This document shows, piece after piece, positions 8,369 through 16,224 of a stretch of DNA of 44,069 nt; position 1 is the first letter of the stretch; the number at the start of each line of letters is the position of its first letter. The stretch is taken from contig JAQBUH010000018.1 in the NCBI GenBank assembly GCA_027624075.1, positions 1 to 44,069 of the forward strand. Reading direction: 5' to 3'. The notes under the pieces are model-generated. The model saw only the letters and a program-made list of their open reading frames with translations. It ran no database searches and was not told the DNA's origin. This DNA comes from Chloroflexota bacterium (GTDB lineage: Bacteria > Chloroflexota > Dehalococcoidia > Lucifugimonadales > Lucifugimonadaceae). A program made the position numbers and the translations under genes.

Positions 8369-9186
8369 GCAACCTCTATTCACCGCATCAGCCTCCGCAC
8401 GCGCTCACCATCGCCGGGTCAGACTCAGGCGGCGGCGCGGGCATCCAGGCAGACCTCAAGACCTTCGCCGCATTCGGCGTCTACGGCACGTCTGCGATTA
8501 CGGCCGTCACCGCCCAGAACACACTTGCCGTCACCGCCGTGCAGGAGATCGACCTGGACGTGATCGCCGCGCAGATCGACGCAGTCGTCGATGACATCGG
8601 CGTCGATGTGGTCAAGACCGGCATGCTTTCCTCACCCGGCATCACGCGCCTCGTGGCGTCAAAAGCCAGAGAACACGGCTTCGAGCGGCTGGTAGTCGAC
8701 CCCGTGATGATCGCCGCCTCCGGAGCTCGCCTGCTCCAGGAGGAGGCGGTCGCCATGATCAGGACTGAACTCATCCCGCTGGCAACGGTAGTTACGCCCA
8801 ACATCCCTGAGGCCGAGGTCCTGGCGGGAATCGAGATCACCGGCCGGTCCGGGATGGAAGAGGCGGCACGCCGCATTCACGCACTGGGGCCGCGGTACGT
8901 TGTCGTGAAGGGCGGGCACATGGAGGGCGAGGAGAATTCAGACGACCTCCTTTTCGATGGGACGGACTTCCGGGTGTTCTCGGCGCCACGGATAGCCACG
9001 ACCAGCAACCACGGCACCGGCTGCACGTTCGCCTCGGCAGTCGCCTCCGGTCTCGCACACGGCCGCGACATCGCACGCTCGGTCGAGGACGCGAAGGCCT
9101 ACGTCACAGCGGCAATTGCCAGCGCGTTCCCTGTCGGTGGCGGCCACGGCCCGCTCAACCATTTTCACAGATGGTGGAAAGAGTGA
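8359..9186 (+). CDS. thiD: Hydroxymethylpyrimidine/phosphomethylpyrimidine kinase
   Basis: A 275-residue ribokinase-fold ThiD that phosphorylates HMP to HMP-P and HMP-PP in thiamin biosynthesis. Visible signatures are [20 protein letters not shown] near the N-terminus, [17 protein letters not shown] and the anion-hole/catalytic [16 protein letters not shown] 8359 (GGGAG 4 nt upstream) or GTG 8365 (10 nt) both fit; they differ by two residues. It overlaps tenA by about 10 nt. No thiC, thiE or TPP riboswitch is seen, so this pair looks like a salvage module beside a TPP-dependent enzyme. Confidence 0.95.
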   Translation: MAVSNLYSPHQPPHALTIAGSDSGGGAGIQADLKTFAAFGVYGTSAITAVTAQNTLAVTAVQEIDLDVIAAQIDAVVDDIGVDVVKTGMLSSPGITRLVASKAREHGFERLVVDPVMIAASGARLLQEEAVAMIRTELIPLATVVTPNIPEAEVLAGIEITGRSGMEEAARRIHALGPRYVVVKGGHMEGEENSDDLLFDGTDFRVFSAPRIATTSNHGTGCTFASAVASGLAHGRDIARSVEDAKAYVTAAIASAFPVGGGHGPLNHFHRWWKE

Positions 9187-9498
9187 TCTCGCAGGCGGGC
9201 GTACCGGGCAAACTGTCGTAACCTTGTTCCGGCCTGGCGTATGCAAGGAGCGAGTTGCGAAGGTCCTGGCATGGCGGCTCGATCACACGGGCGACTGCAA
9301 CCGTTACGAAAACTGCGTCGAGCACCCGTATTCTGAGCTTCCGGGGCGAGAGGGACCGGTTGATTATCCTGGCAAGCTGCCGGACGCCATTTTCGGCCTT
9401 GAGTCCCTTCCGGTAGACGCCGCCGTCGAGGATTTTGACAGAGTATGGAGCTTCAGCCCTGCGGCTGACAACTGATACCACCGATTGGACAGAGAACA
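9187..9498. other. Intergenic region thiD / OCD
   Basis: Open frames exist on both strands here, but neither has family resemblance nor a convincing ribosome site. I see no terminator with a U-run and no repeat. A very short or decayed gene is possible but not supported. Confidence 0.4.
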
Positions 9499-10449
9499 AT
9501 GGCAATCTACCTGACGGAAGCCAACGTCAATAGCCTTCTGACAATGGACATGGCCCTCGACGCCCTCGACGAGGTCTTCCGGGCGCGCGCAGAAGGAAAG
9601 GTCGGCAACATCCCACGCGCCCGTCTCCCACTGGGGCCCACTGGTCGTGGCAGCTACAACCTGATGGCCGCGTCCTGGCCAGAGCGCGGAGTCGTCGGCC
9701 ACAAGTCATATGCGGCCGGCGCCGTCCACGTCATGCTCTACGGCACGGGCGGCGAAGGGCTCCTGGCAATTATCGAAGCCAGCCGCATGGGCCAGGTGAG
9801 GACCGGCGCAGCCTCCGGAGTCGCAACACGCTACATGGCCCGGGAGGACGCGTCCACGGTTGCGGTTATCGGCTCCGGATACCAGGCCGAGACCCAGCTT
9901 GAAGCGGTCGCTGCCGTCCGCGAGATCACCGCGGCAAAGGTCTTTTCGCGCACGCCGGAGCGGCGCAACTCGTACGCGTCCAGAATGTCAGAGCGGCTCG
10001 GCTTTGACGTACAGCCGGCAGAGTCCGCAGAGGCCGCGGTCGCCGGCTCAGACATCATCGTGACGGTAACCAACTCCGCCGAGCCGGTCATAACCGGAGA
10101 GATGCTTGAGATGGGCGTCCACATCAACGCCGCTGGCGGGAACTCATGGACGCGGCGGGAACTGGACACGCACGCCGTTGCGATGAGCGACATCGTGGCG
10201 ACGGACGACATCGACCAGGCGAAGATCGAGTGCGGAGAGCTTATCTGGGCCGCAGATGGCGGTCACTTCTACTGGGAGCAGCTGGTGAGCCTTGACCGCA
10301 TCGTCGCAGGGTTGCGCAAGGGCCGGAACACTCCGCACCAGGTCACGCTGTTCGAGTCGCAGGGTGTTGCCTTCGAAGACCTCGCCGTCTGCGCACGCCT
10401 GTACAAAATGGCGGAAGAGCAGAGCATCGGCACGCGGTTGCCTTCGTGA
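9499..10449 (+). CDS. Ornithine cyclodeaminase / mu-crystallin family enzyme
   Basis: A 316-residue NAD(P)-dependent enzyme of the OCD/mu-crystallin family, which includes ornithine cyclodeaminase, archaeal alanine dehydrogenase and ketimine reductases. The substrate-region Lys is K69 (VVGHKSYA), Arg is R101 (VRTGAASGVATRYMA), and the Rossmann motif VAVIGSGYQAE is at 122-131. The NxxGGNSWTRREL segment and the SDIVATDD region follow as expected. ATG 9499 has AGAGAA upstream. It sits 71 nt before the LDH2-family dehydrogenase, probably in one operon. The true substrate is unknown; imine reduction or amino-acid deamination are the family options. Confidence 0.88.
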   Translation: MAIYLTEANVNSLLTMDMALDALDEVFRARAEGKVGNIPRARLPLGPTGRGSYNLMAASWPERGVVGHKSYAAGAVHVMLYGTGGEGLLAIIEASRMGQVRTGAASGVATRYMAREDASTVAVIGSGYQAETQLEAVAAVREITAAKVFSRTPERRNSYASRMSERLGFDVQPAESAEAAVAGSDIIVTVTNSAEPVITGEMLEMGVHINAAGGNSWTRRELDTHAVAMSDIVATDDIDQAKIECGELIWAADGGHFYWEQLVSLDRIVAGLRKGRNTPHQVTLFESQGVAFEDLAVCARLYKMAEEQSIGTRLPS

Positions 10450-10520
10450 GGCGCGCTGCGCTACTGTAGCGGCCCGAACACCAAAATAATCCACCAGACC
10501 CGCAACGGAGCGCCAAAGAA

Positions 10521-11600
10521 ATGGCCCTCGACTTCCTGAAGTTCACGGACGAGAACTCCGTCCGCGTCCGCGCCACCGACCTCCACAGGCAGGTCTCGGC
10601 CATCCTGCGGGCCGTCAACGTGCCAGGAGACCACGCCGAGACGACGGCGAAGATCCTCACCAAAGCGTCGCTCATGGCCGTCGATAGCCACGGCGTCGGC
10701 AACGCGGTCCGCTACGCGGAGAGCATCGAGTCCGGCCAGTACACGGTGCCGCAGAAGGTCGATGTGATCTCCGAGTCGGACACCACCGCACTCCTGACCT
10801 GCGGAGACGGCCTCGGCTTCGTTGCCGCCCACCGCGCCATGGAGATGTCGATCGAGAAAGCGAAGGCGCACGGGGTCGGAATGGCCACAGTCCGTGACGG
10901 CCACCACATCGGCATGGTCGGCTACTACCCGCTCATGGCCATTGAGCAGAACATGATCGGCATGGCTGTCACGAACGCATCGCCCGCCATGCGCCCCGCT
11001 CTTGGCGCCGCGCCGCGCCTCGGCACGAACCCGATTGCGTTCGGCGCGCCCGCAGGCGAGGAGCGTCCGTTCCTGCTCGACATGGCGACGACGACCGTTG
11101 CGAGCGGAAAGCTGGGGCTGGCGCGGCGGCTCGGCGTGCCGATTCCAGTTGGCTGGGCCGTGACCGCCGAGGGACAGCCGCTGACGCATCCGCCGGAAAC
11201 CAGGGGAGAGCACTGGTCGCAGAACCCGCTTGGCAACACCCGGGAGCAGGGCGCGCACAAGGGTTACGGGCTTGCCGTGATGGTGGATATCCTGGCCGGC
11301 GTGCTTTCAGGAGGCGGCTTCGGCACGCAGCTGACGGGCGGCGAGAACATGTCGTGGACGATGGCAATCGACATATCGAAGTTCAGGCCGCTCGACGAGT
11401 TCAAGTCGATGATGGACGAGATGATCCGTGAGCTTCACGCAACACCCGCCGAGCCGGGTGAGGAGCGGGTGCTGGTGGCAGGCGACCCGGAGTGGGACGC
11501 GGAGGAGGAGCGCTCTGCGAAGGGCGTCCCGCTACACAACTCGCAGTACGACGAGATGCGGGCATGCGCTCAGCGCCTCAACGCCGAGCTGTTCATCTAA
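10521..11600 (+). CDS. Malate/L-lactate/sulfolactate dehydrogenase family (LDH2)
   Basis: A 359-residue NAD(P)-dependent 2-hydroxyacid dehydrogenase of the LDH2/MDH2 family (YlbC, AllD, ComC, DpkA). It has DSHGVGNAVRY (55-65), GDGLGFVAAHRAM, the catalytic His in VRDGHHIGMVGYY (H128/H129), and LGTNPIAFGAP followed by DMATTTVASGKL. Typical family length is 335-360. ATG 10521 has GGAG 10 nt or so upstream. Because ComC (sulfolactate dehydrogenase) belongs here and ComD/E-like subunits lie 3.1 kb upstream on the same strand, a role feeding 2-oxoacid to that decarboxylase is plausible, but ureidoglycolate, malate or imine substrates are equally allowed by the family. Confidence 0.9.
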   Translation: MALDFLKFTDENSVRVRATDLHRQVSAILRAVNVPGDHAETTAKILTKASLMAVDSHGVGNAVRYAESIESGQYTVPQKVDVISESDTTALLTCGDGLGFVAAHRAMEMSIEKAKAHGVGMATVRDGHHIGMVGYYPLMAIEQNMIGMAVTNASPAMRPALGAAPRLGTNPIAFGAPAGEERPFLLDMATTTVASGKLGLARRLGVPIPVGWAVTAEGQPLTHPPETRGEHWSQNPLGNTREQGAHKGYGLAVMVDILAGVLSGGGFGTQLTGGENMSWTMAIDISKFRPLDEFKSMMDEMIRELHATPAEPGEERVLVAGDPEWDAEEERSAKGVPLHNSQYDEMRACAQRLNAELFI

Positions 11601-11678
11601 GCGCCGCTGCGCTGTTCCCGGCGCGGCACGCTTGATCGCCGAATTAGCCGGGATAAGTTGAGCGGCGGCGAGTCACGC

Positions 11679-12692
11679 TTACCCGCACTTCAGCGCTATC
11701 TGCAGCGACTCCAGGTTCCGGCGCATCACGGTGAAGTAGCTTTCACCCGCGTCGGCCTGCTCCGCCGTCAGTGACTCGAGCGGGTGCAGCGGCAGCAACC
11801 CTGCGCCCGTCTCCGCCGCCACCGTCCTCGCCAGGTCGTCGCTCAGTATCGGCTCCTGGAGGATGTGCTCAATGCCCAGGCGCTCCATCTCACGAATCAC
11901 ATCGGCAATCCTCTGAGGCGTTGACTCGAACTCCGCAGACAGGCCAGCCAGCGCGATCTGTTCGATGCCGTACCTGCCTGCTAGGTGGCCGTAAGCCTCG
12001 TGCGATACGACCATGTGGCTGAGCGCGCAGGAGCTCAGCGCCTCACTAAACTCCCGGTCCAGCTCCGTAAGCTCCGCCACCAGCGCATCGGCGTTCTGCT
12101 GATAAAGTGCCGCTCCCTCGGCGTCGGCCTCGGTGAGACCTGCCTGGATCGCCCGGATCTGCTGAGTAGCCTCTATCGGGTTCAGCCAGACGTGTGGGTC
12201 GGCGCCTTCGTGGTCGTGCCCGGGGTCATCTTCGGAGTGCTCATCGCCCTCATCGTCTGCGTGCTCATCCTCTTCACCCTCAGGTAGGTCCGCCGTCTCG
12301 ACCACCACGATGTCCCCGCCAACTGATGAGATGGCGTCCGCAACCCACCGCTCAAAGCTCGGGGCGACGTACACCAGCACGTCTGCGGCGCCAATATCCC
12401 TGATGTCTCCCGGCGCCGGCTCGAAGTCGTGTGCCTCAACGCCCGGCCGCATCAGCGAACGAACCTCGACACGCGTTCCGCCGACTCGCTCGGCGAAGAA
12501 GGTCACCGGGTAGATCGTCGTGACGACGCTAAGCGCCGGCGCGGGAGTCGGCGTGCCGGTGGCAGGTGAAGACGCGCCGCCACCGCAGGCAACCAAAGCC
12601 ATCGCTGCTGTAGAAGCGATCAGCATGGAGGCGGTGAGCGCGATCCGCGGGCGGAGGCTGAATATGCTCATGGTCTTACTAAATGATATCAT
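11679..12692 (-). CDS. znuA: Zinc ABC transporter substrate-binding lipoprotein
   Basis: A 337-residue cluster A-I metal-binding lipoprotein (ZnuA/TroA fold). The signal peptide ends at a lipobox MALVAC (C36), so it should be membrane-anchored outside the cytoplasm. Ligands expected for Zn are H88 (EAHDFEP), H167 (DPHVWLNP) and H231 (VVSHEAYGHLA). Between the first two lies the Asp/Glu/His-rich loop (residues 137-166) typical of ZnuA. No permease or ATPase gene is adjacent, so it is an orphan binding protein. The start is either ATG 12692, whose codon lies inside a perfect palindrome, or ATG 12671. Both leave an intact signal peptide. Confidence 0.92.
   Translation of the reverse strand: MISFSKTMSIFSLRPRIALTASMLIASTAAMALVACGGGASSPATGTPTPAPALSVVTTIYPVTFFAERVGGTRVEVRSLMRPGVEAHDFEPAPGDIRDIGAADVLVYVAPSFERWVADAISSVGGDIVVVETADLPEGEEDEHADDEGDEHSEDDPGHDHEGADPHVWLNPIEATQQIRAIQAGLTEADAEGAALYQQNADALVAELTELDREFSEALSSCALSHMVVSHEAYGHLAGRYGIEQIALAGLSAEFESTPQRIADVIREMERLGIEHILQEPILSDDLARTVAAETGAGLLPLHPLESLTAEQADAGESYFTVMRRNLESLQIALKCG
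12683..12692. promoter_or_regulatory. Perfect 10-bp palindrome at the znuA start
   Basis: ATGATATCAT is self-complementary and includes the upstream candidate start codon of the zinc-binding lipoprotein gene. If translation begins at 12671 the palindrome covers the leader just before the start and could be bound by a metal regulator. At 10 bp it could also be chance. Confidence 0.25.
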
Positions 12693-12929
12693 GTCTCAAT
12701 AGGAAATCGCAGGATAAGCCTGTTCAGAGTGGCGTGTGAGCGTCGATGTCAATTCTCGCCCGCGATCAACTACAAGTCAAGCACAGGCCAAGCCAGGATC
12801 ACCGGGCTGCGCTTAAATGAGAACAAGTATCATAACAATGCCTCACCGGACACGGCCACCGTAAGCTGTCGAACTCGCCAGCCGCGCCCATGCCGGACAC
12901 GTCAACGCCGCCTGCCGGTCAGCCGCCGC

Positions 12930-14096
12930 CTACTCGAACTCCACCCGCCCCGTCCGGTGCTTTTCGATGTAGTCCCAGTCCAGCTCAACGCCAAGCCCCG
13001 GCCCCTCCGGCACGCTGAGCTCCCCGTTCGCGTCTATCGAGCCGATCTTGTCCTCGTAGTTCAGATAAGCCGGAGCGTGAAACGGGTCCGCCTTCGGGTG
13101 GAGCAGTCCCATCTCGTAGTAGTTGGAGTTGCGCATCGCCGCCATACAGTGACGGCGTGACGGCCCGGGACCATGCGGCTCAACATCCAGCCCGAAGCCC
13201 TCGGACGCATGCGCGATCTTCATCACACCGGTTATCCCGCCATCGTAGTCCTGGTCGATGCGCACGAAGTCGGTCCCATCCGCCACGATGAAGTCGACGT
13301 GCGGCTCAAGCCCTCTCGTGTGCTCAAGCTGCAATATCGGCGTCTTCACAAGCTCACGCAGCTTGCGGTGCGCAAACGCAGACACGCCGCCGTCCTTCAT
13401 CGGGTCTTCCCACCAGTAATAGTTGTACGCGTCGCACGCCCTGCCAAGCTTCACCGCGTCGCCGAAGGTCTGGATGGCGCAGAACGGGTCCAGCATCAGG
13501 TCCATCTTGCCGCCAACGCGCTTGCCAACGGTCTCCACCAGCTTGATGTGCTCCTCTATCGGGGCGTCCTGCCACGGGTGGATCTTGAACGCCTTGTAGC
13601 CCATCTCAAGACACTGCTCTGCGAAGTCGGCGTAGTGCTCCGAGGTCGCAAGGCCGTCCTTCTCACGGTCTCCGCAGTAAGTGCTGGCATACGCCGGAAA
13701 GCTCTTACGGTGCTCACCCAGTAGCTGGTAGACAGGAGCGTCGAAGAACTTGCCCGCAAGGTCCCAGAGCGCCATGTCCACCTGCGACATGCCCATGCGG
13801 GCGTGCTGTCTGAGAGCCTGCTTGGCGTCGTTGTAGATCTTCTCCCTGGCAAACGCGCTCTGGCCAAGCGCCGCGCCGGCGAACATGCCGATCGCCGAGT
13901 GCTCGGTCGCGCTGCCGCCTATGTACTCGCCCGTCACTCCCTGGTCGGTGAAGACACGCACGATGCGGGCGCGGCTCTGCAGCTTTGAGCCCTTGCTGTA
14001 GACGGGGATGCTGATCGTGCCCTCGGCGGCAATGTTGTCGAGGGTATACTCGAACTCCGTCAACTCAATCTTCGTAATGATCGGTGCCTTGGCCAT
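12930..14096 (-). CDS. Enolase-superfamily dehydratase, KxH type
   Basis: A 388-residue mandelate racemase/muconate lactonizing enzyme family protein, probably an acid-sugar dehydratase or epimerase. The capping domain is about 1-130 and the barrel follows. Mg ligands are D203 (LMLDPF), E230 (WWEDPM) and E258 (LEHTRG). The catalytic bases are K171-I-H173 (FKIHPW) and H308 (VEPHGPG), with D281/D283 near the His as the possible dyad partner. The KxH form of the first motif, instead of KxK, departs from mandelate racemase itself and differs from the two KxR paralogs in this window. ATG 14096 starts a lone minus-strand gene divergent from the flavoprotein. The substrate is unknown. Confidence 0.88.
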   Translation of the reverse strand: MAKAPIITKIELTEFEYTLDNIAAEGTISIPVYSKGSKLQSRARIVRVFTDQGVTGEYIGGSATEHSAIGMFAGAALGQSAFAREKIYNDAKQALRQHARMGMSQVDMALWDLAGKFFDAPVYQLLGEHRKSFPAYASTYCGDREKDGLATSEHYADFAEQCLEMGYKAFKIHPWQDAPIEEHIKLVETVGKRVGGKMDLMLDPFCAIQTFGDAVKLGRACDAYNYYWWEDPMKDGGVSAFAHRKLRELVKTPILQLEHTRGLEPHVDFIVADGTDFVRIDQDYDGGITGVMKIAHASEGFGLDVEPHGPGPSRRHCMAAMRNSNYYEMGLLHPKADPFHAPAYLNYEDKIGSIDANGELSVPEGPGLGVELDWDYIEKHRTGRVEFE

Positions 14097-14249
14097 CTCT
14101 TCGCCCTCTCTGCGTTTTACTCTTGCCCGTGGCGCCGTCGCACAGCACCTTGCCGCCTGCTGCGTATCGCCGGGTTTCCGGTCTGCCGGCGCCCTGGTCC
14201 TGTCAATGCGCGGCCGGAATCATACTCCTGGCGGCGGAGAGACGGTCGC

Positions 14250-15590
14250 TTGAGGCAGGGTTCAGCAGACTCAATCCAGCACCACTCCGTGATCGTGGTT
14301 GGCGGCGGTCCCGGCGGGCTGGGCGCAGCCGCAGTCCTCGAAGGCTGGCACCCGCGCTTCCAGGGCGACTTCCAGTTCCCCGTGCCAGAGGTCCAGCGGC
14401 TTGCGGAGCAGTTCAGCGACTGTCCGCTGGAGCTCGACCAGCACCGCGTTCTTCGCGCTGGACTCCGGCCAATCGAGTTCTACCGCATGCGCCACCATCC
14501 AACGCAGGAGGCGCTGCAGCTCGACCGGTGGACACTCGCATTCGAGAAGCGAGAGCGAGTCGACTGGAAGATGCTTTCGCTCGAACAACCGGGCGGGTTG
14601 TGGAACAACGTCCCGCGTGAGCAACTCACGCTCGGACCCGCACACTGGATGGAGCTTGCGCCGTACCCGATGCTGAAGTTCTATGCCGACACGGGCAGAG
14701 ACAGAGACCCGAACGAGCTCATCCACAAGAGCGACATCGTTCCCTATTACCACGCATTCGCAGAGAAACTTGGCCTCAACGGCCATATCCAGACAGGCAC
14801 AGAGGTCAAATCGATCAGGCCGATGTCTGAAGACGCCGGAGCACGCTTCCTGGTCGAGGCCGAGACCGATTCCGGCCGCCAGTGGCACACCTGCGACTAT
14901 CTCGTCTTCGCCGTGGGGCCAAAGTCCTCACCTCGCCACCTCAAGGCCAAAGGCGGAGACCAGCCATATGTCCGGCACAGCTACAACCACGCGGACGACC
15001 TGCCGGGTGAGCGCGTCATGGTGATTGGCGGCGGCAGGTCTGCCGACTGGGCCGCGACGGAGTGCCACGACGCCGGAAAGACGGTTGTGTACGTCATGCG
15101 GCAGTCGGCTGAGCCGCACCTGAAGCTGATCAATGAGAGCCAGTACCTGCCGTACTACAAGAGGCTGGCTGAAATCTTGAACGGCGATCAGCGGCGCATG
15201 GGTCTGCTCTACAACTCGGAGGTGAGCGAGTTCAGGCCGGGTGGCGAGGTGATCGCCAGAACGCCGGACGGCGACGTGACACTGGAGGTCGATCACGTGA
15301 TCGTGGAGATCGGCGGCGAGCCAGACTATAGCCTTCTGGAGGGCTTCTCCGCACTCAGCCTGATACCCAAAAAGGACAACTTCAGGTTCCAGGTGATGCA
15401 GATGCAGACTGACCAGGCGACGTTCGAGTCAATCGACATCCCCGGTCTGTATCCGGTGGGCTACCTGTCACAGGGCACGGGCCTGTCAGTGATCGGATTT
15501 CACTGCGGCGCATACCTGATGACCGGCGACATCCTGCGGAGGCTCGGTTACTTCGGCCGCCAGCAGGCAGGGCGCGGGCAAGACCGCTAG
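14250..15590 (+). CDS. OSGIN-like FAD-dependent oxidoreductase
   Basis: A 446-residue flavoprotein with two dinucleotide-binding motifs: VIVVGGGPGGLGAA (14-27) for FAD and VMVIGGGRSADWAA (256-269) for NAD(P)H. The order and spacing are those of flavin monooxygenase-like proteins. The HPRFQGDF segment after the first motif and the GGLWNN motif resemble OSGIN1/2-type and ornithine/lysine hydroxylase-like proteins. TTG 14250 is favoured because GGAG is 10 nt upstream; GTG 14289 would leave almost nothing before the Rossmann strand. Its stop overlaps that of the zinc-ribbon gene by 4 nt in a convergent arrangement. Substrate unknown. Confidence 0.75.
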   Translation: MRQGSADSIQHHSVIVVGGGPGGLGAAAVLEGWHPRFQGDFQFPVPEVQRLAEQFSDCPLELDQHRVLRAGLRPIEFYRMRHHPTQEALQLDRWTLAFEKRERVDWKMLSLEQPGGLWNNVPREQLTLGPAHWMELAPYPMLKFYADTGRDRDPNELIHKSDIVPYYHAFAEKLGLNGHIQTGTEVKSIRPMSEDAGARFLVEAETDSGRQWHTCDYLVFAVGPKSSPRHLKAKGGDQPYVRHSYNHADDLPGERVMVIGGGRSADWAATECHDAGKTVVYVMRQSAEPHLKLINESQYLPYYKRLAEILNGDQRRMGLLYNSEVSEFRPGGEVIARTPDGDVTLEVDHVIVEIGGEPDYSLLEGFSALSLIPKKDNFRFQVMQMQTDQATFESIDIPGLYPVGYLSQGTGLSVIGFHCGAYLMTGDILRRLGYFGRQQAGRGQDR

Positions 15591-15838
15591 GCTTTGATTT
15601 TGCGGGTGGCGAACGTGCCGTAGGCGGTGTCGCAGTGCGGGCACCTGAGACTGGCGTATGCAGGCTCGACGTGGTCGCAGTGCAGGCAGCGCACGTTGCC
15701 CGCTTTCGCCACCATCGCCGCATTCGGTTTCGTGGCGGCGCCGCAACTCGGGCAGTGTGGCGCTGTGGGTGGCACGTGGGACTCGGGAATCTCAAGCGCG
15801 CACACCGTGCAGACAAAAGCAGGCTGTTCGCTGGTCAT
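15587..15838 (-). CDS. Small double zinc-ribbon protein
   Basis: An 83-residue protein with four CxxC knuckles: CTVC, CPSC, CLHC and CPHC, forming two zinc ribbons. The C-terminus is basic (TRKIKA). ATG 15838 directly precedes the first knuckle (TSEQPAFVCTVC) with GAAG and AAGGG upstream. An upstream ATG at 15907 would add a basic 23-residue stretch with no support. Zinc ribbons of this kind bind nucleic acid or protein partners; nothing shows which. It converges on the flavoprotein gene with a 4-nt overlap. Confidence 0.7.
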   Translation of the reverse strand: MTSEQPAFVCTVCALEIPESHVPPTAPHCPSCGAATKPNAAMVAKAGNVRCLHCDHVEPAYASLRCPHCDTAYGTFATRKIKA

Positions 15839-16224
15839 CACTTCGGCCACCCTTTCAATCTGTATCAATGCACGCCGCTCCCCCCGGATTCTGTCATGCT
15901 GAACCATGCCCGGCGCGAAGTCGAATGGCCCAAGCCGGTTCTGCGCCGCATTTGATGAGTTACGAAACTATTTGAGATTTCAAAGGTCTGGAGAAGAGCG
16001 AGTTTCAGCGTCAGATAGACGACGGCCCCTCACCGGCACATGGACGGCTCGAATGGCATAGCTGGCTGCATAACCGTGAGCTCCAACGACAGTAGTAGCT
16101 CCGGAAAACCGAGCGGTGCTCACAAGTGGATTCCCTGTTCTAATCGGGCGTCAGGCCGGGCACCAGGGTTTCTGAGTTTCCACCAAATCGGCAGGCCTGA
16201 CTCCTCGAGTGACGGCCATTACAT
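15839..16224. other. Intergenic region upstream of zinc-ribbon gene
   Basis: About 390 bases, lower in GC than the neighbours (for example around 15955-15990). No recognisable gene, repeat or terminator. It separates the zinc-ribbon gene from the 3' end of the truncated flavoprotein on the same strand. Confidence 0.4.

Noticed and set aside
9155..9505. 116-residue minus-strand open frame between thiD and the OCD gene
   Set aside because: No family likeness or ribosome site, and it overlaps both neighbours antisense.
12817..12833. Zur-box candidate ATGAGAACAAGTATCAT upstream of znuA
   Set aside because: Only the outer ATGA..TCAT half-sites match; too weak to list as an operator.
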